Source: Exiguobacterium indicum HHS 31
GTDB taxonomy: Bacteria; Bacillota; Bacilli; Exiguobacteriales; Exiguobacteriaceae
DNA: 64,000 bases
Reading direction: 5' to 3'
NCBI RefSeq assembly: GCF_001939065.1
Contig: NZ_MPSZ01000008.1
Span: 1-64,000 of the forward strand
Part shown: positions 54,155-62,945 of the stretch, piece by piece
How positions within the stretch are numbered: the first letter of the stretch is position 1
How the letters are laid out: each line of letters starts with the position of its first letter
Translations under genes and position numbers: made by a program
The notes under the pieces: model-generated
The model's database searches: none
What the model was told of the DNA's origin: nothing
Seen by the model: only the letters and a program-made list of their open reading frames with translations

Positions 54155-56542
54155 TTAGACGCCATGACGGAGTTTTTCGAGTCGTTTGCTGATGATCGTC
54201 TTCAAAAAGTGACGCTGATTGTCGGTCACAGGAATTGTCTTATCTAGGATGCCTTGTTCGAACATATCAATCGGTAACGTATCGTATTCTGTCGTCTCGA
54301 AGATTGAGCGTAGGATTTTAGGCTGCAGGACATCACAGACACGCCATTCTGTTGCATCCGTTGTCTCCTCACCTGTCTCATTAATCTTGGTTGTAACTGA
54401 GGCGCCGAGATGGAACGGGACACGAAGCGTATTCAAGTCAAGATGGGCATGGGCGCAGGGAATGACGAGATCGTTGATGGAACGGTCCGTGTTAAAGTCA
54501 TCCGCCAAATATTCATAGCGATATTTCAGCGCCGTCCGTCCGGTCAGGAAGAGGGGATAGGACTGAATCCGTTTCTGTTGTTTGTCTTGCCGCTTGATGA
54601 CACGGATGATCAACATCTCGCCTTCCTTCAGTCCCATCACCTCGGTTGCCGTCAACAAGCGCCGACCATCGACACTCTCCGTCTTCGACTTCGAGAGAGA
54701 GAACGTCTGTCCGGAACGCGACTTCGTGACGATTGTCTGCTCCCCGAGCTTCTTCGAAATCAATTCTGCCGTCGACTCATCTGCTGTCAGTAGGTAGTGC
54801 GTGTTTCCACAGTTCCCGTCGATCGTCTTCCAATCCTCCCCGTAGAGGTTCTCGAGTTGGGCGTAGGACTGGATGACGAGGTTGAAGCGGATGTTCCGAC
54901 CGAGACAGACGGTGATGATGTTCGCCATCCCTTCAATCGCTGGCATATTCCCAAATTCGTCGAGCAGGAAGATAACCTGGCGTTCACAACGTCCGCTCGT
55001 CGCTTGCGAGGCGACGCGAGCGAGGGAGGTATAGACTTGTTTGACGTACAGTGAGGCGATGACATTCAGTGTCGGATCGTAATCCGGAACGATCAGGAAC
55101 ACGGCGACTGGGCGCGGATGCTGACGAATCTCCCGGATATCGATTGGTGCATCCGTCGTCCAGTCGAAGAGACCGTCCGTCTCGTCTTTCCGACCCGAGA
55201 GTGACACGGTGTACTGCTGTCCTTCACTTTCTACGGTGATATCAGTATCCACTTCGAGGTTTTCTTCGTGATGGAGTACAAAACTCCCGTCGTCGTCCGT
55301 CGTCAAGGCGAGTTGTTTCCCGCTTGGAAAGTAGAACGTCAACCGTGACAAGGGAAGGGCACGTCCGCGAATCCAACGGTTGAAGCCGATCAGTTTCATA
55401 TCAAGGGAGTTCTGCGCCGTCAAACGTGCCGTCGCATCAAGCGTAAAGATCCCGAGCTTGGCGTTGGTATTAGCGAGGATGCTCGCGCGCGTCTGCCCAC
55501 CGGAGAAATGAAGCGTCGCGTACTGCATACGTGCCGGATGATTCTCCGGAAACGATGCGAAGAAGGCGTCGAGTGCCGATTGTTCCTGTCCCATGTCATC
55601 CGTGACCGTCCGTGATCCGAGATCGGATAACATCAAAGCGACGTTATACATCGTGATCTTCTCCGGTTCATGTTTTGCTTGTTCGCATAACCCGAGAATC
55701 AGAGCGGTGCAAAGGTCCGTCGAAGAGTTGCTCCAGAATGGATCCTTCGCCTTCGGGTCATGATACAGCATGTAGGCGACTGAACGGGCATACTGTTGGG
55801 CAAGAGAGTAGTTTTCGTCCAAATACGCGTCGATTGTTAGCTGTAACAGATTGTAGGACATTGATTGCGACGGGTTCATCAGGTTCAGGACTTCGACCTG
55901 ATACCCGCGTGCTTCGAGTGTCTCTTTGGAAGCGGCGAATAGTTCACCCTTCGGATCATTGATGATCAGGCTCGCTTGGCGTTCGGCACGACTGTAGAGA
56001 TCAATCGTCGAAAAGACGAACGTCTCACCCTTCCCGGAACGGGTCGTCCCGATGACAAGGTTATTAACGGCACTATCATCGATGTAGAGACGATCGCGGT
56101 AACGGCCGACTGGGACACCACCGGATCCGCTATAGGTCTGCTTACGGTCCGGCACATCGCGATACTGCTGTTTCAGCTCTTGGAACGTTGTGAAGCGGGC
56201 ACTTCCTTTTTGTGCTGCCTTGAGGTCGCGGAAGTTGAGCCAATACTTCAATAAGAGAAAGCTACTAAGCAGGAAGCAGGCACCAAAGATCGTGAATGCG
56301 AAGGAAGAAGACCAAGCAAGCGTCGTCCACCAATTCGATTCGTACTGAAGCGGAGAGCCGGTCGTCATCTTCCCGTCCTGGAAGAGATTTTGAAATATCG
56401 CTTGTAGGAATTGAGATGCCACATTGAGTATTAGGAACAAGAGAATAGGTAAAGCAATCAAGAAGATAAAACAGCGCCAAAACCAGGTAGATGAAAGAAT
56501 AGATTGTGATGACTGTGATTTATTCATTATTTCAATCACCAT
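54155..56542 (-). CDS. VirD4/TraG type IV coupling protein
   Basis: 795 residues. It brings the relaxase-DNA complex to the secretion channel. Two N-terminal helices (about 20-45 and 75-100), Walker A VIGTTRSGKGETF (163-175), Walker B IFLLDEFGNMPAI (about 524-536) and the ALIIND/DPKGE region are all present. Between the motor motifs, residues about 390-465 form an insert (FYFPSGKQLALTTDDDGSFV, then EVDTDITVESEGQQYTVSL) that looks like a beta-sandwich and is not part of usual TraG proteins. The start is uncertain by five residues. Confidence 0.93.
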   Translation of the reverse strand: MVIEIMNKSQSSQSILSSTWFWRCFIFLIALPILLFLILNVASQFLQAIFQNLFQDGKMTTGSPLQYESNWWTTLAWSSSFAFTIFGACFLLSSFLLLKYWLNFRDLKAAQKGSARFTTFQELKQQYRDVPDRKQTYSGSGGVPVGRYRDRLYIDDSAVNNLVIGTTRSGKGETFVFSTIDLYSRAERQASLIINDPKGELFAASKETLEARGYQVEVLNLMNPSQSMSYNLLQLTIDAYLDENYSLAQQYARSVAYMLYHDPKAKDPFWSNSSTDLCTALILGLCEQAKHEPEKITMYNVALMLSDLGSRTVTDDMGQEQSALDAFFASFPENHPARMQYATLHFSGGQTRASILANTNAKLGIFTLDATARLTAQNSLDMKLIGFNRWIRGRALPLSRLTFYFPSGKQLALTTDDDGSFVLHHEENLEVDTDITVESEGQQYTVSLSGRKDETDGLFDWTTDAPIDIREIRQHPRPVAVFLIVPDYDPTLNVIASLYVKQVYTSLARVASQATSGRCERQVIFLLDEFGNMPAIEGMANIITVCLGRNIRFNLVIQSYAQLENLYGEDWKTIDGNCGNTHYLLTADESTAELISKKLGEQTIVTKSRSGQTFSLSKSKTESVDGRRLLTATEVMGLKEGEMLIIRVIKRQDKQQKRIQSYPLFLTGRTALKYRYEYLADDFNTDRSINDLVIPCAHAHLDLNTLRVPFHLGASVTTKINETGEETTDATEWRVCDVLQPKILRSIFETTEYDTLPIDMFEQGILDKTIPVTDNQRHFLKTIISKRLEKLRHGV

Positions 56543-56549
56543 ACTTTCA

Positions 56550-57641
56550 TTAAATAATCTTATTGATTTGTCTTAGCTTCGCTTCGAGCGACTCATTTAG
56601 CTTCTTTAACTCTTTTTTATCTTTCTTCTCCGATAACTGTCGCTTTTGACCCTCGAGCGCTTGAATTTCATCATCGAGCTGGATGAGTCTTGCCACTTGC
56701 TCCTTCAATTTCTCGTCTTGAACCGTCTTGATGCTCTCTTGTGCCTTCTTCACATCTCTCAATACGATGTAGGCCCGTGTTTTAGCTTCCTGACGGGCAG
56801 TCGTCATCTCGACATCCGGAAGTGAGACGGCACGCTTATAGTCTTTCTGCAAGATAGCAAGATCGAACGTTCCTTCGTCCGTCGGATAAACGGCTTGGAA
56901 GGCTTGTAACATCTCTTGACGGTTCGTCGCGAATTGCTTCGACTGCATGATGATCGTCTCAACGTCGATCGGATCGTTCGTCACAGCAACCGCTTGGTCG
57001 TAGTCCTGTTCTTCGACATACTGTGTAATCAGGAATTGCTGTTGTTCATCGTTCAGCGACTTTCGTTTTTCGAGTCGTTCGACGAGTAGATCCGTCTCTC
57101 CCGTCAACGCTGCTTCATAAAGTGGTTGCCAATCTGATGTTTCCGCTTGGACGCCGCTTGGTGGATCCGGCTGAACGAGTTGGACAACGGACAACGCACC
57201 AAGGAGCAAGAGGCTGACACCACTTACGCCGTAGACGAGACGACGTTGACCGCGACGTAAGCGGGAGACGTGTGTCGCATTCGGCTGTTGCTGAACCACT
57301 GACATCGTCATCGCCTTGTAGGATTCCGGCGTCAAACGTTCTAGGTTCTCGAGTAATAGGATCTTCTTCGTCGCATCCTCCTTTCGGATCCGAATACGCG
57401 GGATCCGGTCTTTCAGTTGTAAATAAAGATTCGGATAGGTCGGATCACCAAACTGGAAAATTCCTTTGTAGACGAGTTGGTTAGCATCATCAAAAATCCG
57501 GAACTCACTCGAGAAGCGTTCGTTCGCTTGCTGGGCTTCCTGATGAACTTGTGTCGATAATAAAAGCGCCTCCTCGTATGGTAGACGCTCATAATTCGGA
57601 AAGGTATCTTTCGGTATATCCGTGAAACGGATGAAGAGCAT
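56550..57641 (-). CDS. EssB/YukC-like membrane protein of the conjugation operon
   Basis: A 363-residue protein with a cytoplasmic N-terminal domain (about 1-125), one helix (about 139-158) and an extracellular helical-repeat domain (LYEAALTGETDLLVERLEKR, LNDEQQQFLITQYVEEQDYD), ending in a coiled coil. This layout and the repeat style resemble EssB/YukC of type VII secretion. Start after CAAAGGAGGAGAATCT; a terminator-like hairpin lies upstream. It is 7 bp before the coupling protein gene. Homology to EssB is a guess from architecture. Confidence 0.6.
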   Translation of the reverse strand: MLFIRFTDIPKDTFPNYERLPYEEALLLSTQVHQEAQQANERFSSEFRIFDDANQLVYKGIFQFGDPTYPNLYLQLKDRIPRIRIRKEDATKKILLLENLERLTPESYKAMTMSVVQQQPNATHVSRLRRGQRRLVYGVSGVSLLLLGALSVVQLVQPDPPSGVQAETSDWQPLYEAALTGETDLLVERLEKRKSLNDEQQQFLITQYVEEQDYDQAVAVTNDPIDVETIIMQSKQFATNRQEMLQAFQAVYPTDEGTFDLAILQKDYKRAVSLPDVEMTTARQEAKTRAYIVLRDVKKAQESIKTVQDEKLKEQVARLIQLDDEIQALEGQKRQLSEKKDKKELKKLNESLEAKLRQINKII

Positions 57642-57683
57642 AGATTCTCCTCCTTTGAAGCGAGACATCGTAACGAAGACAAT

Positions 57684-57709
57684 AAAAAAAGCCATCCAAT
57701 TTGGAATGA
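57684..57709 (-). terminator. Terminator-like hairpin inside the conjugation operon
   Basis: Read leftward, CATTCCA and TGGATG form a small stem followed by seven Ts, between the two-helix gene and the EssB-like gene. It may limit downstream expression unless RNA polymerase is modified. Confidence 0.5.
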
Positions 57710-57733
57710 CGGTCTGTTTGGTCACTTATTCAA

Positions 57734-57958
57734 TTAGAATTTGATATTATCGTTGACCATCTCAGCCAGCGTGAAAGCACCCATGACGATGATCAGGCCG
57801 ACGGCACCACCGACGAGCCAACCGACTGCTTTCGAGCGTCCACGATCCCCCCCGAAAATGAAGTAGAAGCCACCAACTGCGAAGGCGATGGCTGCGGCGA
57901 TGACGGCGAGTCCTTGAAAGAACTGGAGCAAGCTGAGTCCTGTCTCATTTAAGCCCAT
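57734..57958 (-). CDS. Small two-helix protein, VirB2/pilin-like
   Basis: 74 residues starting MGLNETGLSLLQFFQG, with two helices (about 12-33 and 43-65) separated by a GGDRGRSKA turn. Size and topology fit TrbC/VirB2-like or MaoC-type small subunits at the head of Gram-positive transfer operons. GAGAGGAGGAAA precedes the ATG. Pilin function is inferred. Confidence 0.7.
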   Translation of the reverse strand: MGLNETGLSLLQFFQGLAVIAAAIAFAVGGFYFIFGGDRGRSKAVGWLVGGAVGLIIVMGAFTLAEMVNDNIKF

Positions 57959-57972
57959 CTGTTTTCCTCCTC

Positions 57973-58161
57973 TCAATCCCGTGACGTAACTACAGGCGAT
58001 GTGAAGTTCAGTTTTGAATCGAGCGCTTCTAAGATTAGTTCCTGGTTCTCTTGGATGACGAGCTGATGTTGGGCGTCGAGCCACTCCTCATAGTCTTTCC
58101 CTTGAATCCGGAGCAACTTCTCGGCAAAGGTCTTGTTTTGCTTCTGTTCACGTGTCGGCAT
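57973..58161 (-). CDS. First gene of the conjugation operon, 62-residue protein
   Basis: A soluble protein starting MPTREQKQNKTFAEKLLRIQ, with QHQLVIQENQELILEALDSK as a likely amphipathic helix. AAAGGAGTGTACGTG precedes the ATG. It is the first gene after the structured leader. Role unknown; a regulatory or RNA-binding function is possible given its place. Confidence 0.6.
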   Translation of the reverse strand: MPTREQKQNKTFAEKLLRIQGKDYEEWLDAQHQLVIQENQELILEALDSKLNFTSPVVTSRD

Positions 58162-58190
58162 CACGTACACTCCTTTCTTGAGATCGATGC

Positions 58191-58446
58191 GCAGCAGCAC
58201 ATCCTTAAGGACAGTCGGAGTCGAGCAAGACGGTGGGATTAGAGCACGTTCCCCCACGAACTCTGACATCCGGTACCGGACATCTGTCTAGGGTTTTTCG
58301 CTAACCCTCAACGAATGCGTGACCTGTGGGCGAGTTTTAGGCGACTCTCGCCAAACCATTTCTGCGTATATCCCGCTCACCCGGTCACTCGTGAGGGACA
58401 CGCCGATATATGATTGGAAGGACTGTCCTTAGCGATATGCTGCTAC
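58191..58446 (-). ncRNA. Highly structured leader RNA of the conjugation operon
   Basis: GCAGCAGCACATCCTTAAGG and following ACAGTC (58191-58216) are complementary to GACTGTCCTT..ATATGCTGC (58421-58443), forming a long closing stem around about 200 nt. Inside are a TCCGGTACCGGA hairpin (near 58275), GGGTT/AACCC (near 58295), GGCGAGAGTCGCC with GGGCGAG (58329-58352) and a CACCCGGTCACTCGTGAGGG hairpin. No credible gene fits. It lies between the XRE gene and the first transfer gene, in the 5' leader of a 17-kb operon. Confidence 0.65.
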
Positions 58447-58518
58447 AGTCATCATTTCTTCCTGACATTGATTGCTTCGTGTCATTCCATAGGTAGATAC
58501 GTATTCAACGAGCAATTA

Positions 58519-59007
58519 TCACTGATGAACGAGTCTACGGCGTGAGACATGAGTCAATTCGTCATTCGGGTTCTTTCGTTTAGCGATGACTTGATTCTCT
58601 CCGACGACCGTACGGATCCGGTAATAGAGTTGCGAAATTTCTCGCGTCTCCTTACTCTCTTGTTCGATCGCAATTCGTCCGTGCAGCTGATACGTCTTAC
58701 CGTCGAACGTGCGCACAGAATCCGCCAGCGGAAGTTCTGCTAAATCAAAACGTTCTTGCTTTAGGTTGGACCAATTCCGCTTCTTTTCCATCCTTAAGTC
58801 GAATTCATCCCAGGGGATGGATCCTAGTGTCTGTTCACAGGCTGTCGCAAGGATTTGGACATCGAGGATAGAAGGAAGTGAACGATTTCGTTCATAAGCG
58901 CTGATGGCTGCCTGCGAAATCTCTCCGAACGTCTTTTCTGCTAATTCTACCTGACTCCATCCATGTTCTAGACGCTCTCGTCGTAACCACTCTCCGAATC
59001 GGTACAT
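58519..59007 (-). CDS. XRE-family transcriptional regulator
   Basis: A 162-residue protein with an N-terminal Cro/CI helix-turn-helix (RRERLEHGWSQVELAEKTF, then SQAAISAYERNRSLPSI) and a C-terminal part of unknown fold (RTFDGKTYQLHGRIAIEQES). The start is the second ATG of ATGTATATG, spaced well from AAAGGAGC. It stands just upstream of the transfer operon on the same strand, the usual place of a conjugation repressor or activator. Confidence 0.85.
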   Translation of the reverse strand: MYRFGEWLRRERLEHGWSQVELAEKTFGEISQAAISAYERNRSLPSILDVQILATACEQTLGSIPWDEFDLRMEKKRNWSNLKQERFDLAELPLADSVRTFDGKTYQLHGRIAIEQESKETREISQLYYRIRTVVGENQVIAKRKNPNDELTHVSRRRLVHQ

Positions 59008-59254
59008 ATACATGCTCCTTTCCTTCGAGAACCACAGTATGACAATGTTTTCCTGGTGATAGTTAGAATATAGCAGATTATTCTGTTAATTCAACTTCTA
59101 TTTTAATATGTCAACTTTATTACATATGTCGAATAATGACGGTATTAGTTGTATCAGCACTAATTTTGTAAAATTATCAAAGATATAGTGAATGTGTATT
59201 CAAATTGTAAAATTTTTAATAAAGAGTGAACTAAGATGGTTTACTTATACATAT

Positions 59255-59297
59255 GAAAAAGCATCATGAGTCTATTGATTCTCAACTCATGATGCTT
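59255..59297 (-). terminator. Terminator (leftward) after the gene at 59326-59682
   Basis: AAGCATCATGAGT and ACTCATGATGCTT form a strong stem, followed by TTTTTC in the leftward reading. The rest of 59008-59325 is AT-rich and holds the XRE promoter region; nothing else is visible. Confidence 0.85.
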
Positions 59298-59325
59298 CAG
59301 GAATGACATACGGGATTGATCGTAC

Positions 59326-59682
59326 TCAATTATTTATTTTTTTATAATCATCCAAGATTTCGTTTCCCATAGTAGTAAACATTTCAGAGTTAACAAAACA
59401 TTCGATAATGAAAAGTAGATTATCTCTAGAAAACACAGGATTGATGAGCAATGCTTTTTGTTCAAAAGCAAATCGATTTTTATCGTAATTCATGATCAAT
59501 TCTTTCAACTGACGTAAGTCAGTTTTAGAAAGATCAAATGAAATGACTGCTTCATGAATCGTAGTATTCTCTAATTCTTCTTCATGTAAATTTCCAATCA
59601 AAGTTAATAAAGAACGATTATGAAACTTTAATTTTTCAATCTCATCGATTAAGTATTGATAATCTGTATCTGATCTCTTCAA
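59326..59682 (-). CDS. Small protein, candidate immunity protein
   Basis: A 118-residue soluble helical protein (DTDYQYLIDEIEKLKFHNRS, then NYDKNRFAFEQKALLINPVF). Start is TTG after AGGGAGAAG. It follows a toxin-like C-terminal fragment by 19 bp on the same strand, the arrangement of toxin-immunity pairs. No family recognised. Confidence 0.6.
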   Translation of the reverse strand: MKRSDTDYQYLIDEIEKLKFHNRSLLTLIGNLHEEELENTTIHEAVISFDLSKTDLRQLKELIMNYDKNRFAFEQKALLINPVFSRDNLLFIIECFVNSEMFTTMGNEILDDYKKINN

Positions 59683-59701
59683 AGCGACTTCTCCCTAAAA
59701 A

Positions 59702-59938
59702 TTAAAATAAAAATGCATCAATTTCCCGAGCGATATTTTGAACGGTTGCCTTTGGTACATCTGCTTTTAGAAGTGATTGATAGATTGCATCGTGAAGCAT
59801 GTCACTAGAACCATCAATAGCGTTAGCGATTTTACCTGAATTCTTCATGTATTTAGCAGTTGCTGGAGATACTACATCCATTACAACACTAAGTGCTTTT
59901 CCACTATATCTAAAAGCATTAACAATCGCAAATTTCTC
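59702..59938 (-). pseudogene. C-terminal fragment of a putative toxin or exported protein
   Basis: An open frame without a start encodes KFAIVNAFRYSGKALSVVMD, then VSPATAKYMKNSGKIANAID, ending REIDAFLF. It begins exactly after the stop codon of the neighbouring gene, so its 5' part was removed by a rearrangement. The hydrophobic and Gly/Ala-rich style is that of LXG-type toxin tails. The immunity-like gene follows. Confidence 0.5.
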
Positions 59939-61036
59939 TTATTGTCCAATTCGAAAATCATATATATTAAAATTCTTTAGTCCGTTTTTGTCTCGAATGA
60001 TCCCTTGATACTCAATCGAATCATTTATTAGATTAATGACGGTTACTTGGAAGTTTGACTTTTCGACAGGGGATACTTGATATAATCGTTCGTCAGTATT
60101 AAAGATGTGTGTACTATTAAACTGATTTGGATACTTAGCGGTTACTCGATGTTCACTCAATTTATCTGTCTTAAAATCGTAAATTCTCCATACAATGTCT
60201 TTACTTTGGTCTTTAGGTGAATCGTACAGTAATAATTGACGGTTATCGGAAATTAAATCCATTGAACCATTATATGCAAACTTATTTAATGCTTTAATTT
60301 TCTTAACTGATTTCCCATTATCGAGATAATAATCAAACTTATTGATCACATCATTTTCATCAGTTGTTTCTAAAATATACAGTGTTCCAAATTCATTTGA
60401 AGAAACAAGTGTACGAGATTGATTTTGTTTTGGAGGCGGCGATACAAACGATACTTCTTTTATATGACGTTTTTTGATATCAAGACGCAGAATTTTCATA
60501 TCTTTACTTGGACCATAGGCATTCTGTGCAATGTATAGTTGTTCTTTGGTGTGACCAAGTATTTGAAACACATTCTCATTATTCTGGTATTGATGACTGT
60601 TGATTGTAGCATAAGGAAATCTTACCCTTGTATATTTCTTAGTTTTTTCATCATAGGATTGATAATTGATATGATCGGACTTCATTTCAATTCCGTATGT
60701 ATAGGTGCCATTTTCGCTAGAGGATACATTTGTTCCCCGAATGAAACGATAAAAATCTTTTGGGTAGTTAATATCAATCGGATCATATAAGCTGGTTAAA
60801 TAATTTTGTTCAGAAACCTTGATTGTGCCATCTAACTTTATATCATATAAATTAGGTTTGACTCGAGCGCTTGCAAGTTCGATGTGAAGATCCTTTACGG
60901 CATCATCTGTTGCCTTTCCTTGTACAGATTCGACGACGTATTCTGGTTCATCGATCATTGCAGCATAACCGAAATAGCTCCCAATCGGAATCAGACTCAA
61001 TCCACCGATTGCTAATACATGTTTATAACGTCGCAT
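59939..61036 (-). CDS. Membrane-anchored extracytoplasmic protein of the ABC operon
   Basis: A 365-residue protein with one N-terminal helix (about 8-26) and a long beta-rich domain with repeated strand pairs (YIAQNAYGPSKDMKILRLDI, SNEFGTLYILETTDEND, DFKTDKLSEHRVTAKYP), possibly a beta propeller. It is the last gene of the GntR-ABC operon, 17 bp after the permease. It ends where the toxin fragment begins, so its natural C-terminus may be altered. Function unknown; perhaps a sensor or accessory of the transporter. Confidence 0.65.
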   Translation of the reverse strand: MRRYKHVLAIGGLSLIPIGSYFGYAAMIDEPEYVVESVQGKATDDAVKDLHIELASARVKPNLYDIKLDGTIKVSEQNYLTSLYDPIDINYPKDFYRFIRGTNVSSSENGTYTYGIEMKSDHINYQSYDEKTKKYTRVRFPYATINSHQYQNNENVFQILGHTKEQLYIAQNAYGPSKDMKILRLDIKKRHIKEVSFVSPPPKQNQSRTLVSSNEFGTLYILETTDENDVINKFDYYLDNGKSVKKIKALNKFAYNGSMDLISDNRQLLLYDSPKDQSKDIVWRIYDFKTDKLSEHRVTAKYPNQFNSTHIFNTDERLYQVSPVEKSNFQVTVINLINDSIEYQGIIRDKNGLKNFNIYDFRIGQ

Positions 61037-61053
61037 GCGTTTCGTTTCACTCC

Positions 61054-61872
61054 TTAAATAGAGATTTTATGATTCAATAGCCGGATGCTCTTCCAATAGA
61101 CATAGACAAAGTAAAGAAGGAAGTAACCAATAACAAACGTCGTGATTTGATCAGGGTATAGAAAATGCGTGTTCTCAAAGAAATAAACAAGTCCTACAAG
61201 AGGAACGATGAGCAATACAACATCCAACACTACATGCAGGATTGCTAAACGTTTACGATAAGAACGTTCAATCAAAATAATGAGGAAAACAAAAGAAACA
61301 ACAAGAGTTGATACCAAAAGGATAATAAACGTATCCGCAATATTGAACGTGTAGAACATGCTTATAAATCTATTCTCTCCAAACACTCGCTTGGATTCCA
61401 TTAAATCTTCAGGCATTAACCATTTGAACAGTGACCCACTTAATAAGAGAACAATCCATTGAATGCCGATGAAGCTCGCAATCGTTAGAATTACCGCAGT
61501 TAATTTCGACATCAAGATTGCAGTACGTTTCCCAGGTAACATCAGTAGTCGATAGATATACTTCGACTCACCAAACCAATCACGATACCAAATCTGGAAA
61601 GCGAGTAAGAGTATTAACATCATGGCAATGGCAATAATGTACTGGAAGTAAGAAGTTGCATTACCAAAATTAAAAGGACCACCTGCTAAACGAACTGCTT
61701 CCATTTGTGAGATACGATCCACACGCATATACTCTTCGACGTTAGACTGATAACTCTTTATTTCATAGACAACAGAAATAAATTCTAGTACTACTAGTCC
61801 AACAAGAGCAATCAGATAAAACTTAGCTCCGCGTTTTAATTCTTCATTCAATAACATTATGAATTTTTTCAT
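61054..61872 (-). CDS. ABC transporter permease
   Basis: A 272-residue integral membrane protein with six predicted helices and a large first extracellular loop (residues 40-70). It resembles the ABC-2 type permeases paired with YtrB-like ATPases. Its start overlaps the ATPase gene by 4 bp. Substrate unknown; relatives of the ytr operon respond to cell-wall antibiotics. Confidence 0.82.
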   Translation of the reverse strand: MKKFIMLLNEELKRGAKFYLIALVGLVVLEFISVVYEIKSYQSNVEEYMRVDRISQMEAVRLAGGPFNFGNATSYFQYIIAIAMMLILLLAFQIWYRDWFGESKYIYRLLMLPGKRTAILMSKLTAVILTIASFIGIQWIVLLLSGSLFKWLMPEDLMESKRVFGENRFISMFYTFNIADTFIILLVSTLVVSFVFLIILIERSYRKRLAILHVVLDVVLLIVPLVGLVYFFENTHFLYPDQITTFVIGYFLLYFVYVYWKSIRLLNHKISI

Positions 61873-62549
61873 CGCTGGAATACCTCACGCATCCGGTCCT
61901 GAACCGATTTTCCATATAACTCACGCATCTCCTCAGCATCATCTTCATGGATGATTTTACCGTCTTGTAAGAAAATAACTCGATCAATCAAGTGCTCGAC
62001 CTCTGCGATCTCATGCGTCGTCATTAAAATGCCGCGTCCTTCCATATAGTGACTTGAGAAAATCCAAGCAATCTGTTCCTTCGTAAAGAGATCGATACCT
62101 GCTAATGGTTCGTCTAGCAACAAGTAGGGACGATCGAGCGAGAAACCGAGTAATAAATTAACCTTCGCTTTGTTTCCCTTTGATAAGTCACTAATCTTAT
62201 CTGTTGACAGGAGTTTGAAAAATGCCATCAATTCTTCTGCCGTCTTGTGATTCCAATCTGGATAGAAGTCTTCCATATAAAGAATTGCATCCCCAACAGT
62301 CATATAACCAGGCATCGTCGAGAGATCAGGGACAAATGCAATCCGCTCACGCGACATCTCACCATCTACTACAATCGTCCCTGCGTCCAGTGGGATGAGC
62401 CCCATGATACTTTTTAAAATCGTTGACTTCCCTTCACCGTTTAAACCAATCAGACAAGTGAGTTGGTTCGGTGGTACCGTGAAGGATACGCCTTGAAGTA
62501 CAGGACGCTTTCGTCCGTATTTTTTATGTAAGCCGTGCACCTCAAGCAT
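61869..62549 (-). CDS. ABC transporter ATP-binding protein
   Basis: About 226 residues with Walker A GLNGEGKST, a variant signature LSKGNKAKVN (instead of LSGGQ), Walker B YLLLDEP and the H-loop TTHEIAEVEH. This signature variant is common in YtrB/YthP-type exporters. I start at the ATG after GAGGTGAGTTGG, where MLEVHGLHKKYG begins; it overlaps the GntR stop by 8 bp. It energises the permease encoded next. Confidence 0.9.
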   Translation of the reverse strand: MLEVHGLHKKYGRKRPVLQGVSFTVPPNQLTCLIGLNGEGKSTILKSIMGLIPLDAGTIVVDGEMSRERIAFVPDLSTMPGYMTVGDAILYMEDFYPDWNHKTAEELMAFFKLLSTDKISDLSKGNKAKVNLLLGFSLDRPYLLLDEPLAGIDLFTKEQIAWIFSSHYMEGRGILMTTHEIAEVEHLIDRVIFLQDGKIIHEDDAEEMRELYGKSVQDRMREVFQR

Positions 62550-62931
62550 CCAACTCACCTCGCTCGTTGGTTTGATACACGTTCTGAACCGTCGACATGA
62601 CTTCATCAAGTGGCACTTGAATCGCTTGTACTGCTGTGACAAACTGTGCGACTGCCTCACTTAATAATTCGGAGCGTACACGTTCGACGACTTGTGGATC
62701 AGTCGTGATTCTACTTGGTACATTTCGTTCTGTCGTGATCAATTGTTGTTCCTCCATTTCCTTATATACTTTTTGTGCCGTATTTGGATTGATACCTAAC
62801 TCTGCAGCAAGGGCGCGTCGGGACGGAATTTCCTGTCCACCAACAAACTCTCCAGTCGCAATCCGTTCTTTAAACCAACGAATGACCTGTAGGTAGACGG
62901 GGCTTCTCTGATCGAATTCCAAGTAATTCAC
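62542..62931 (-). CDS. GntR family regulator, YtrA subfamily
   Basis: 129 residues with the winged helix (SPVYLQVIRWFKERIATGEF, RALAAELGINPNTAQKVYKE) and the short C-terminal two-helix domain of YtrA-type regulators, which lack an effector-binding domain of normal size. It is the first gene of the ABC operon and most likely represses it through the two palindromes just upstream. Confidence 0.9.
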   Translation of the reverse strand: MNYLEFDQRSPVYLQVIRWFKERIATGEFVGGQEIPSRRALAAELGINPNTAQKVYKEMEEQQLITTERNVPSRITTDPQVVERVRSELLSEAVAQFVTAVQAIQVPLDEVMSTVQNVYQTNERGELDA

Positions 62932-62945
62932 CTCTTAATAATCAA

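Noticed and set aside
59258-59300. Hairpin considered as a CRISPR-like or att repeat
   Set aside because: It is a single inverted repeat with a T-run, so a terminator.
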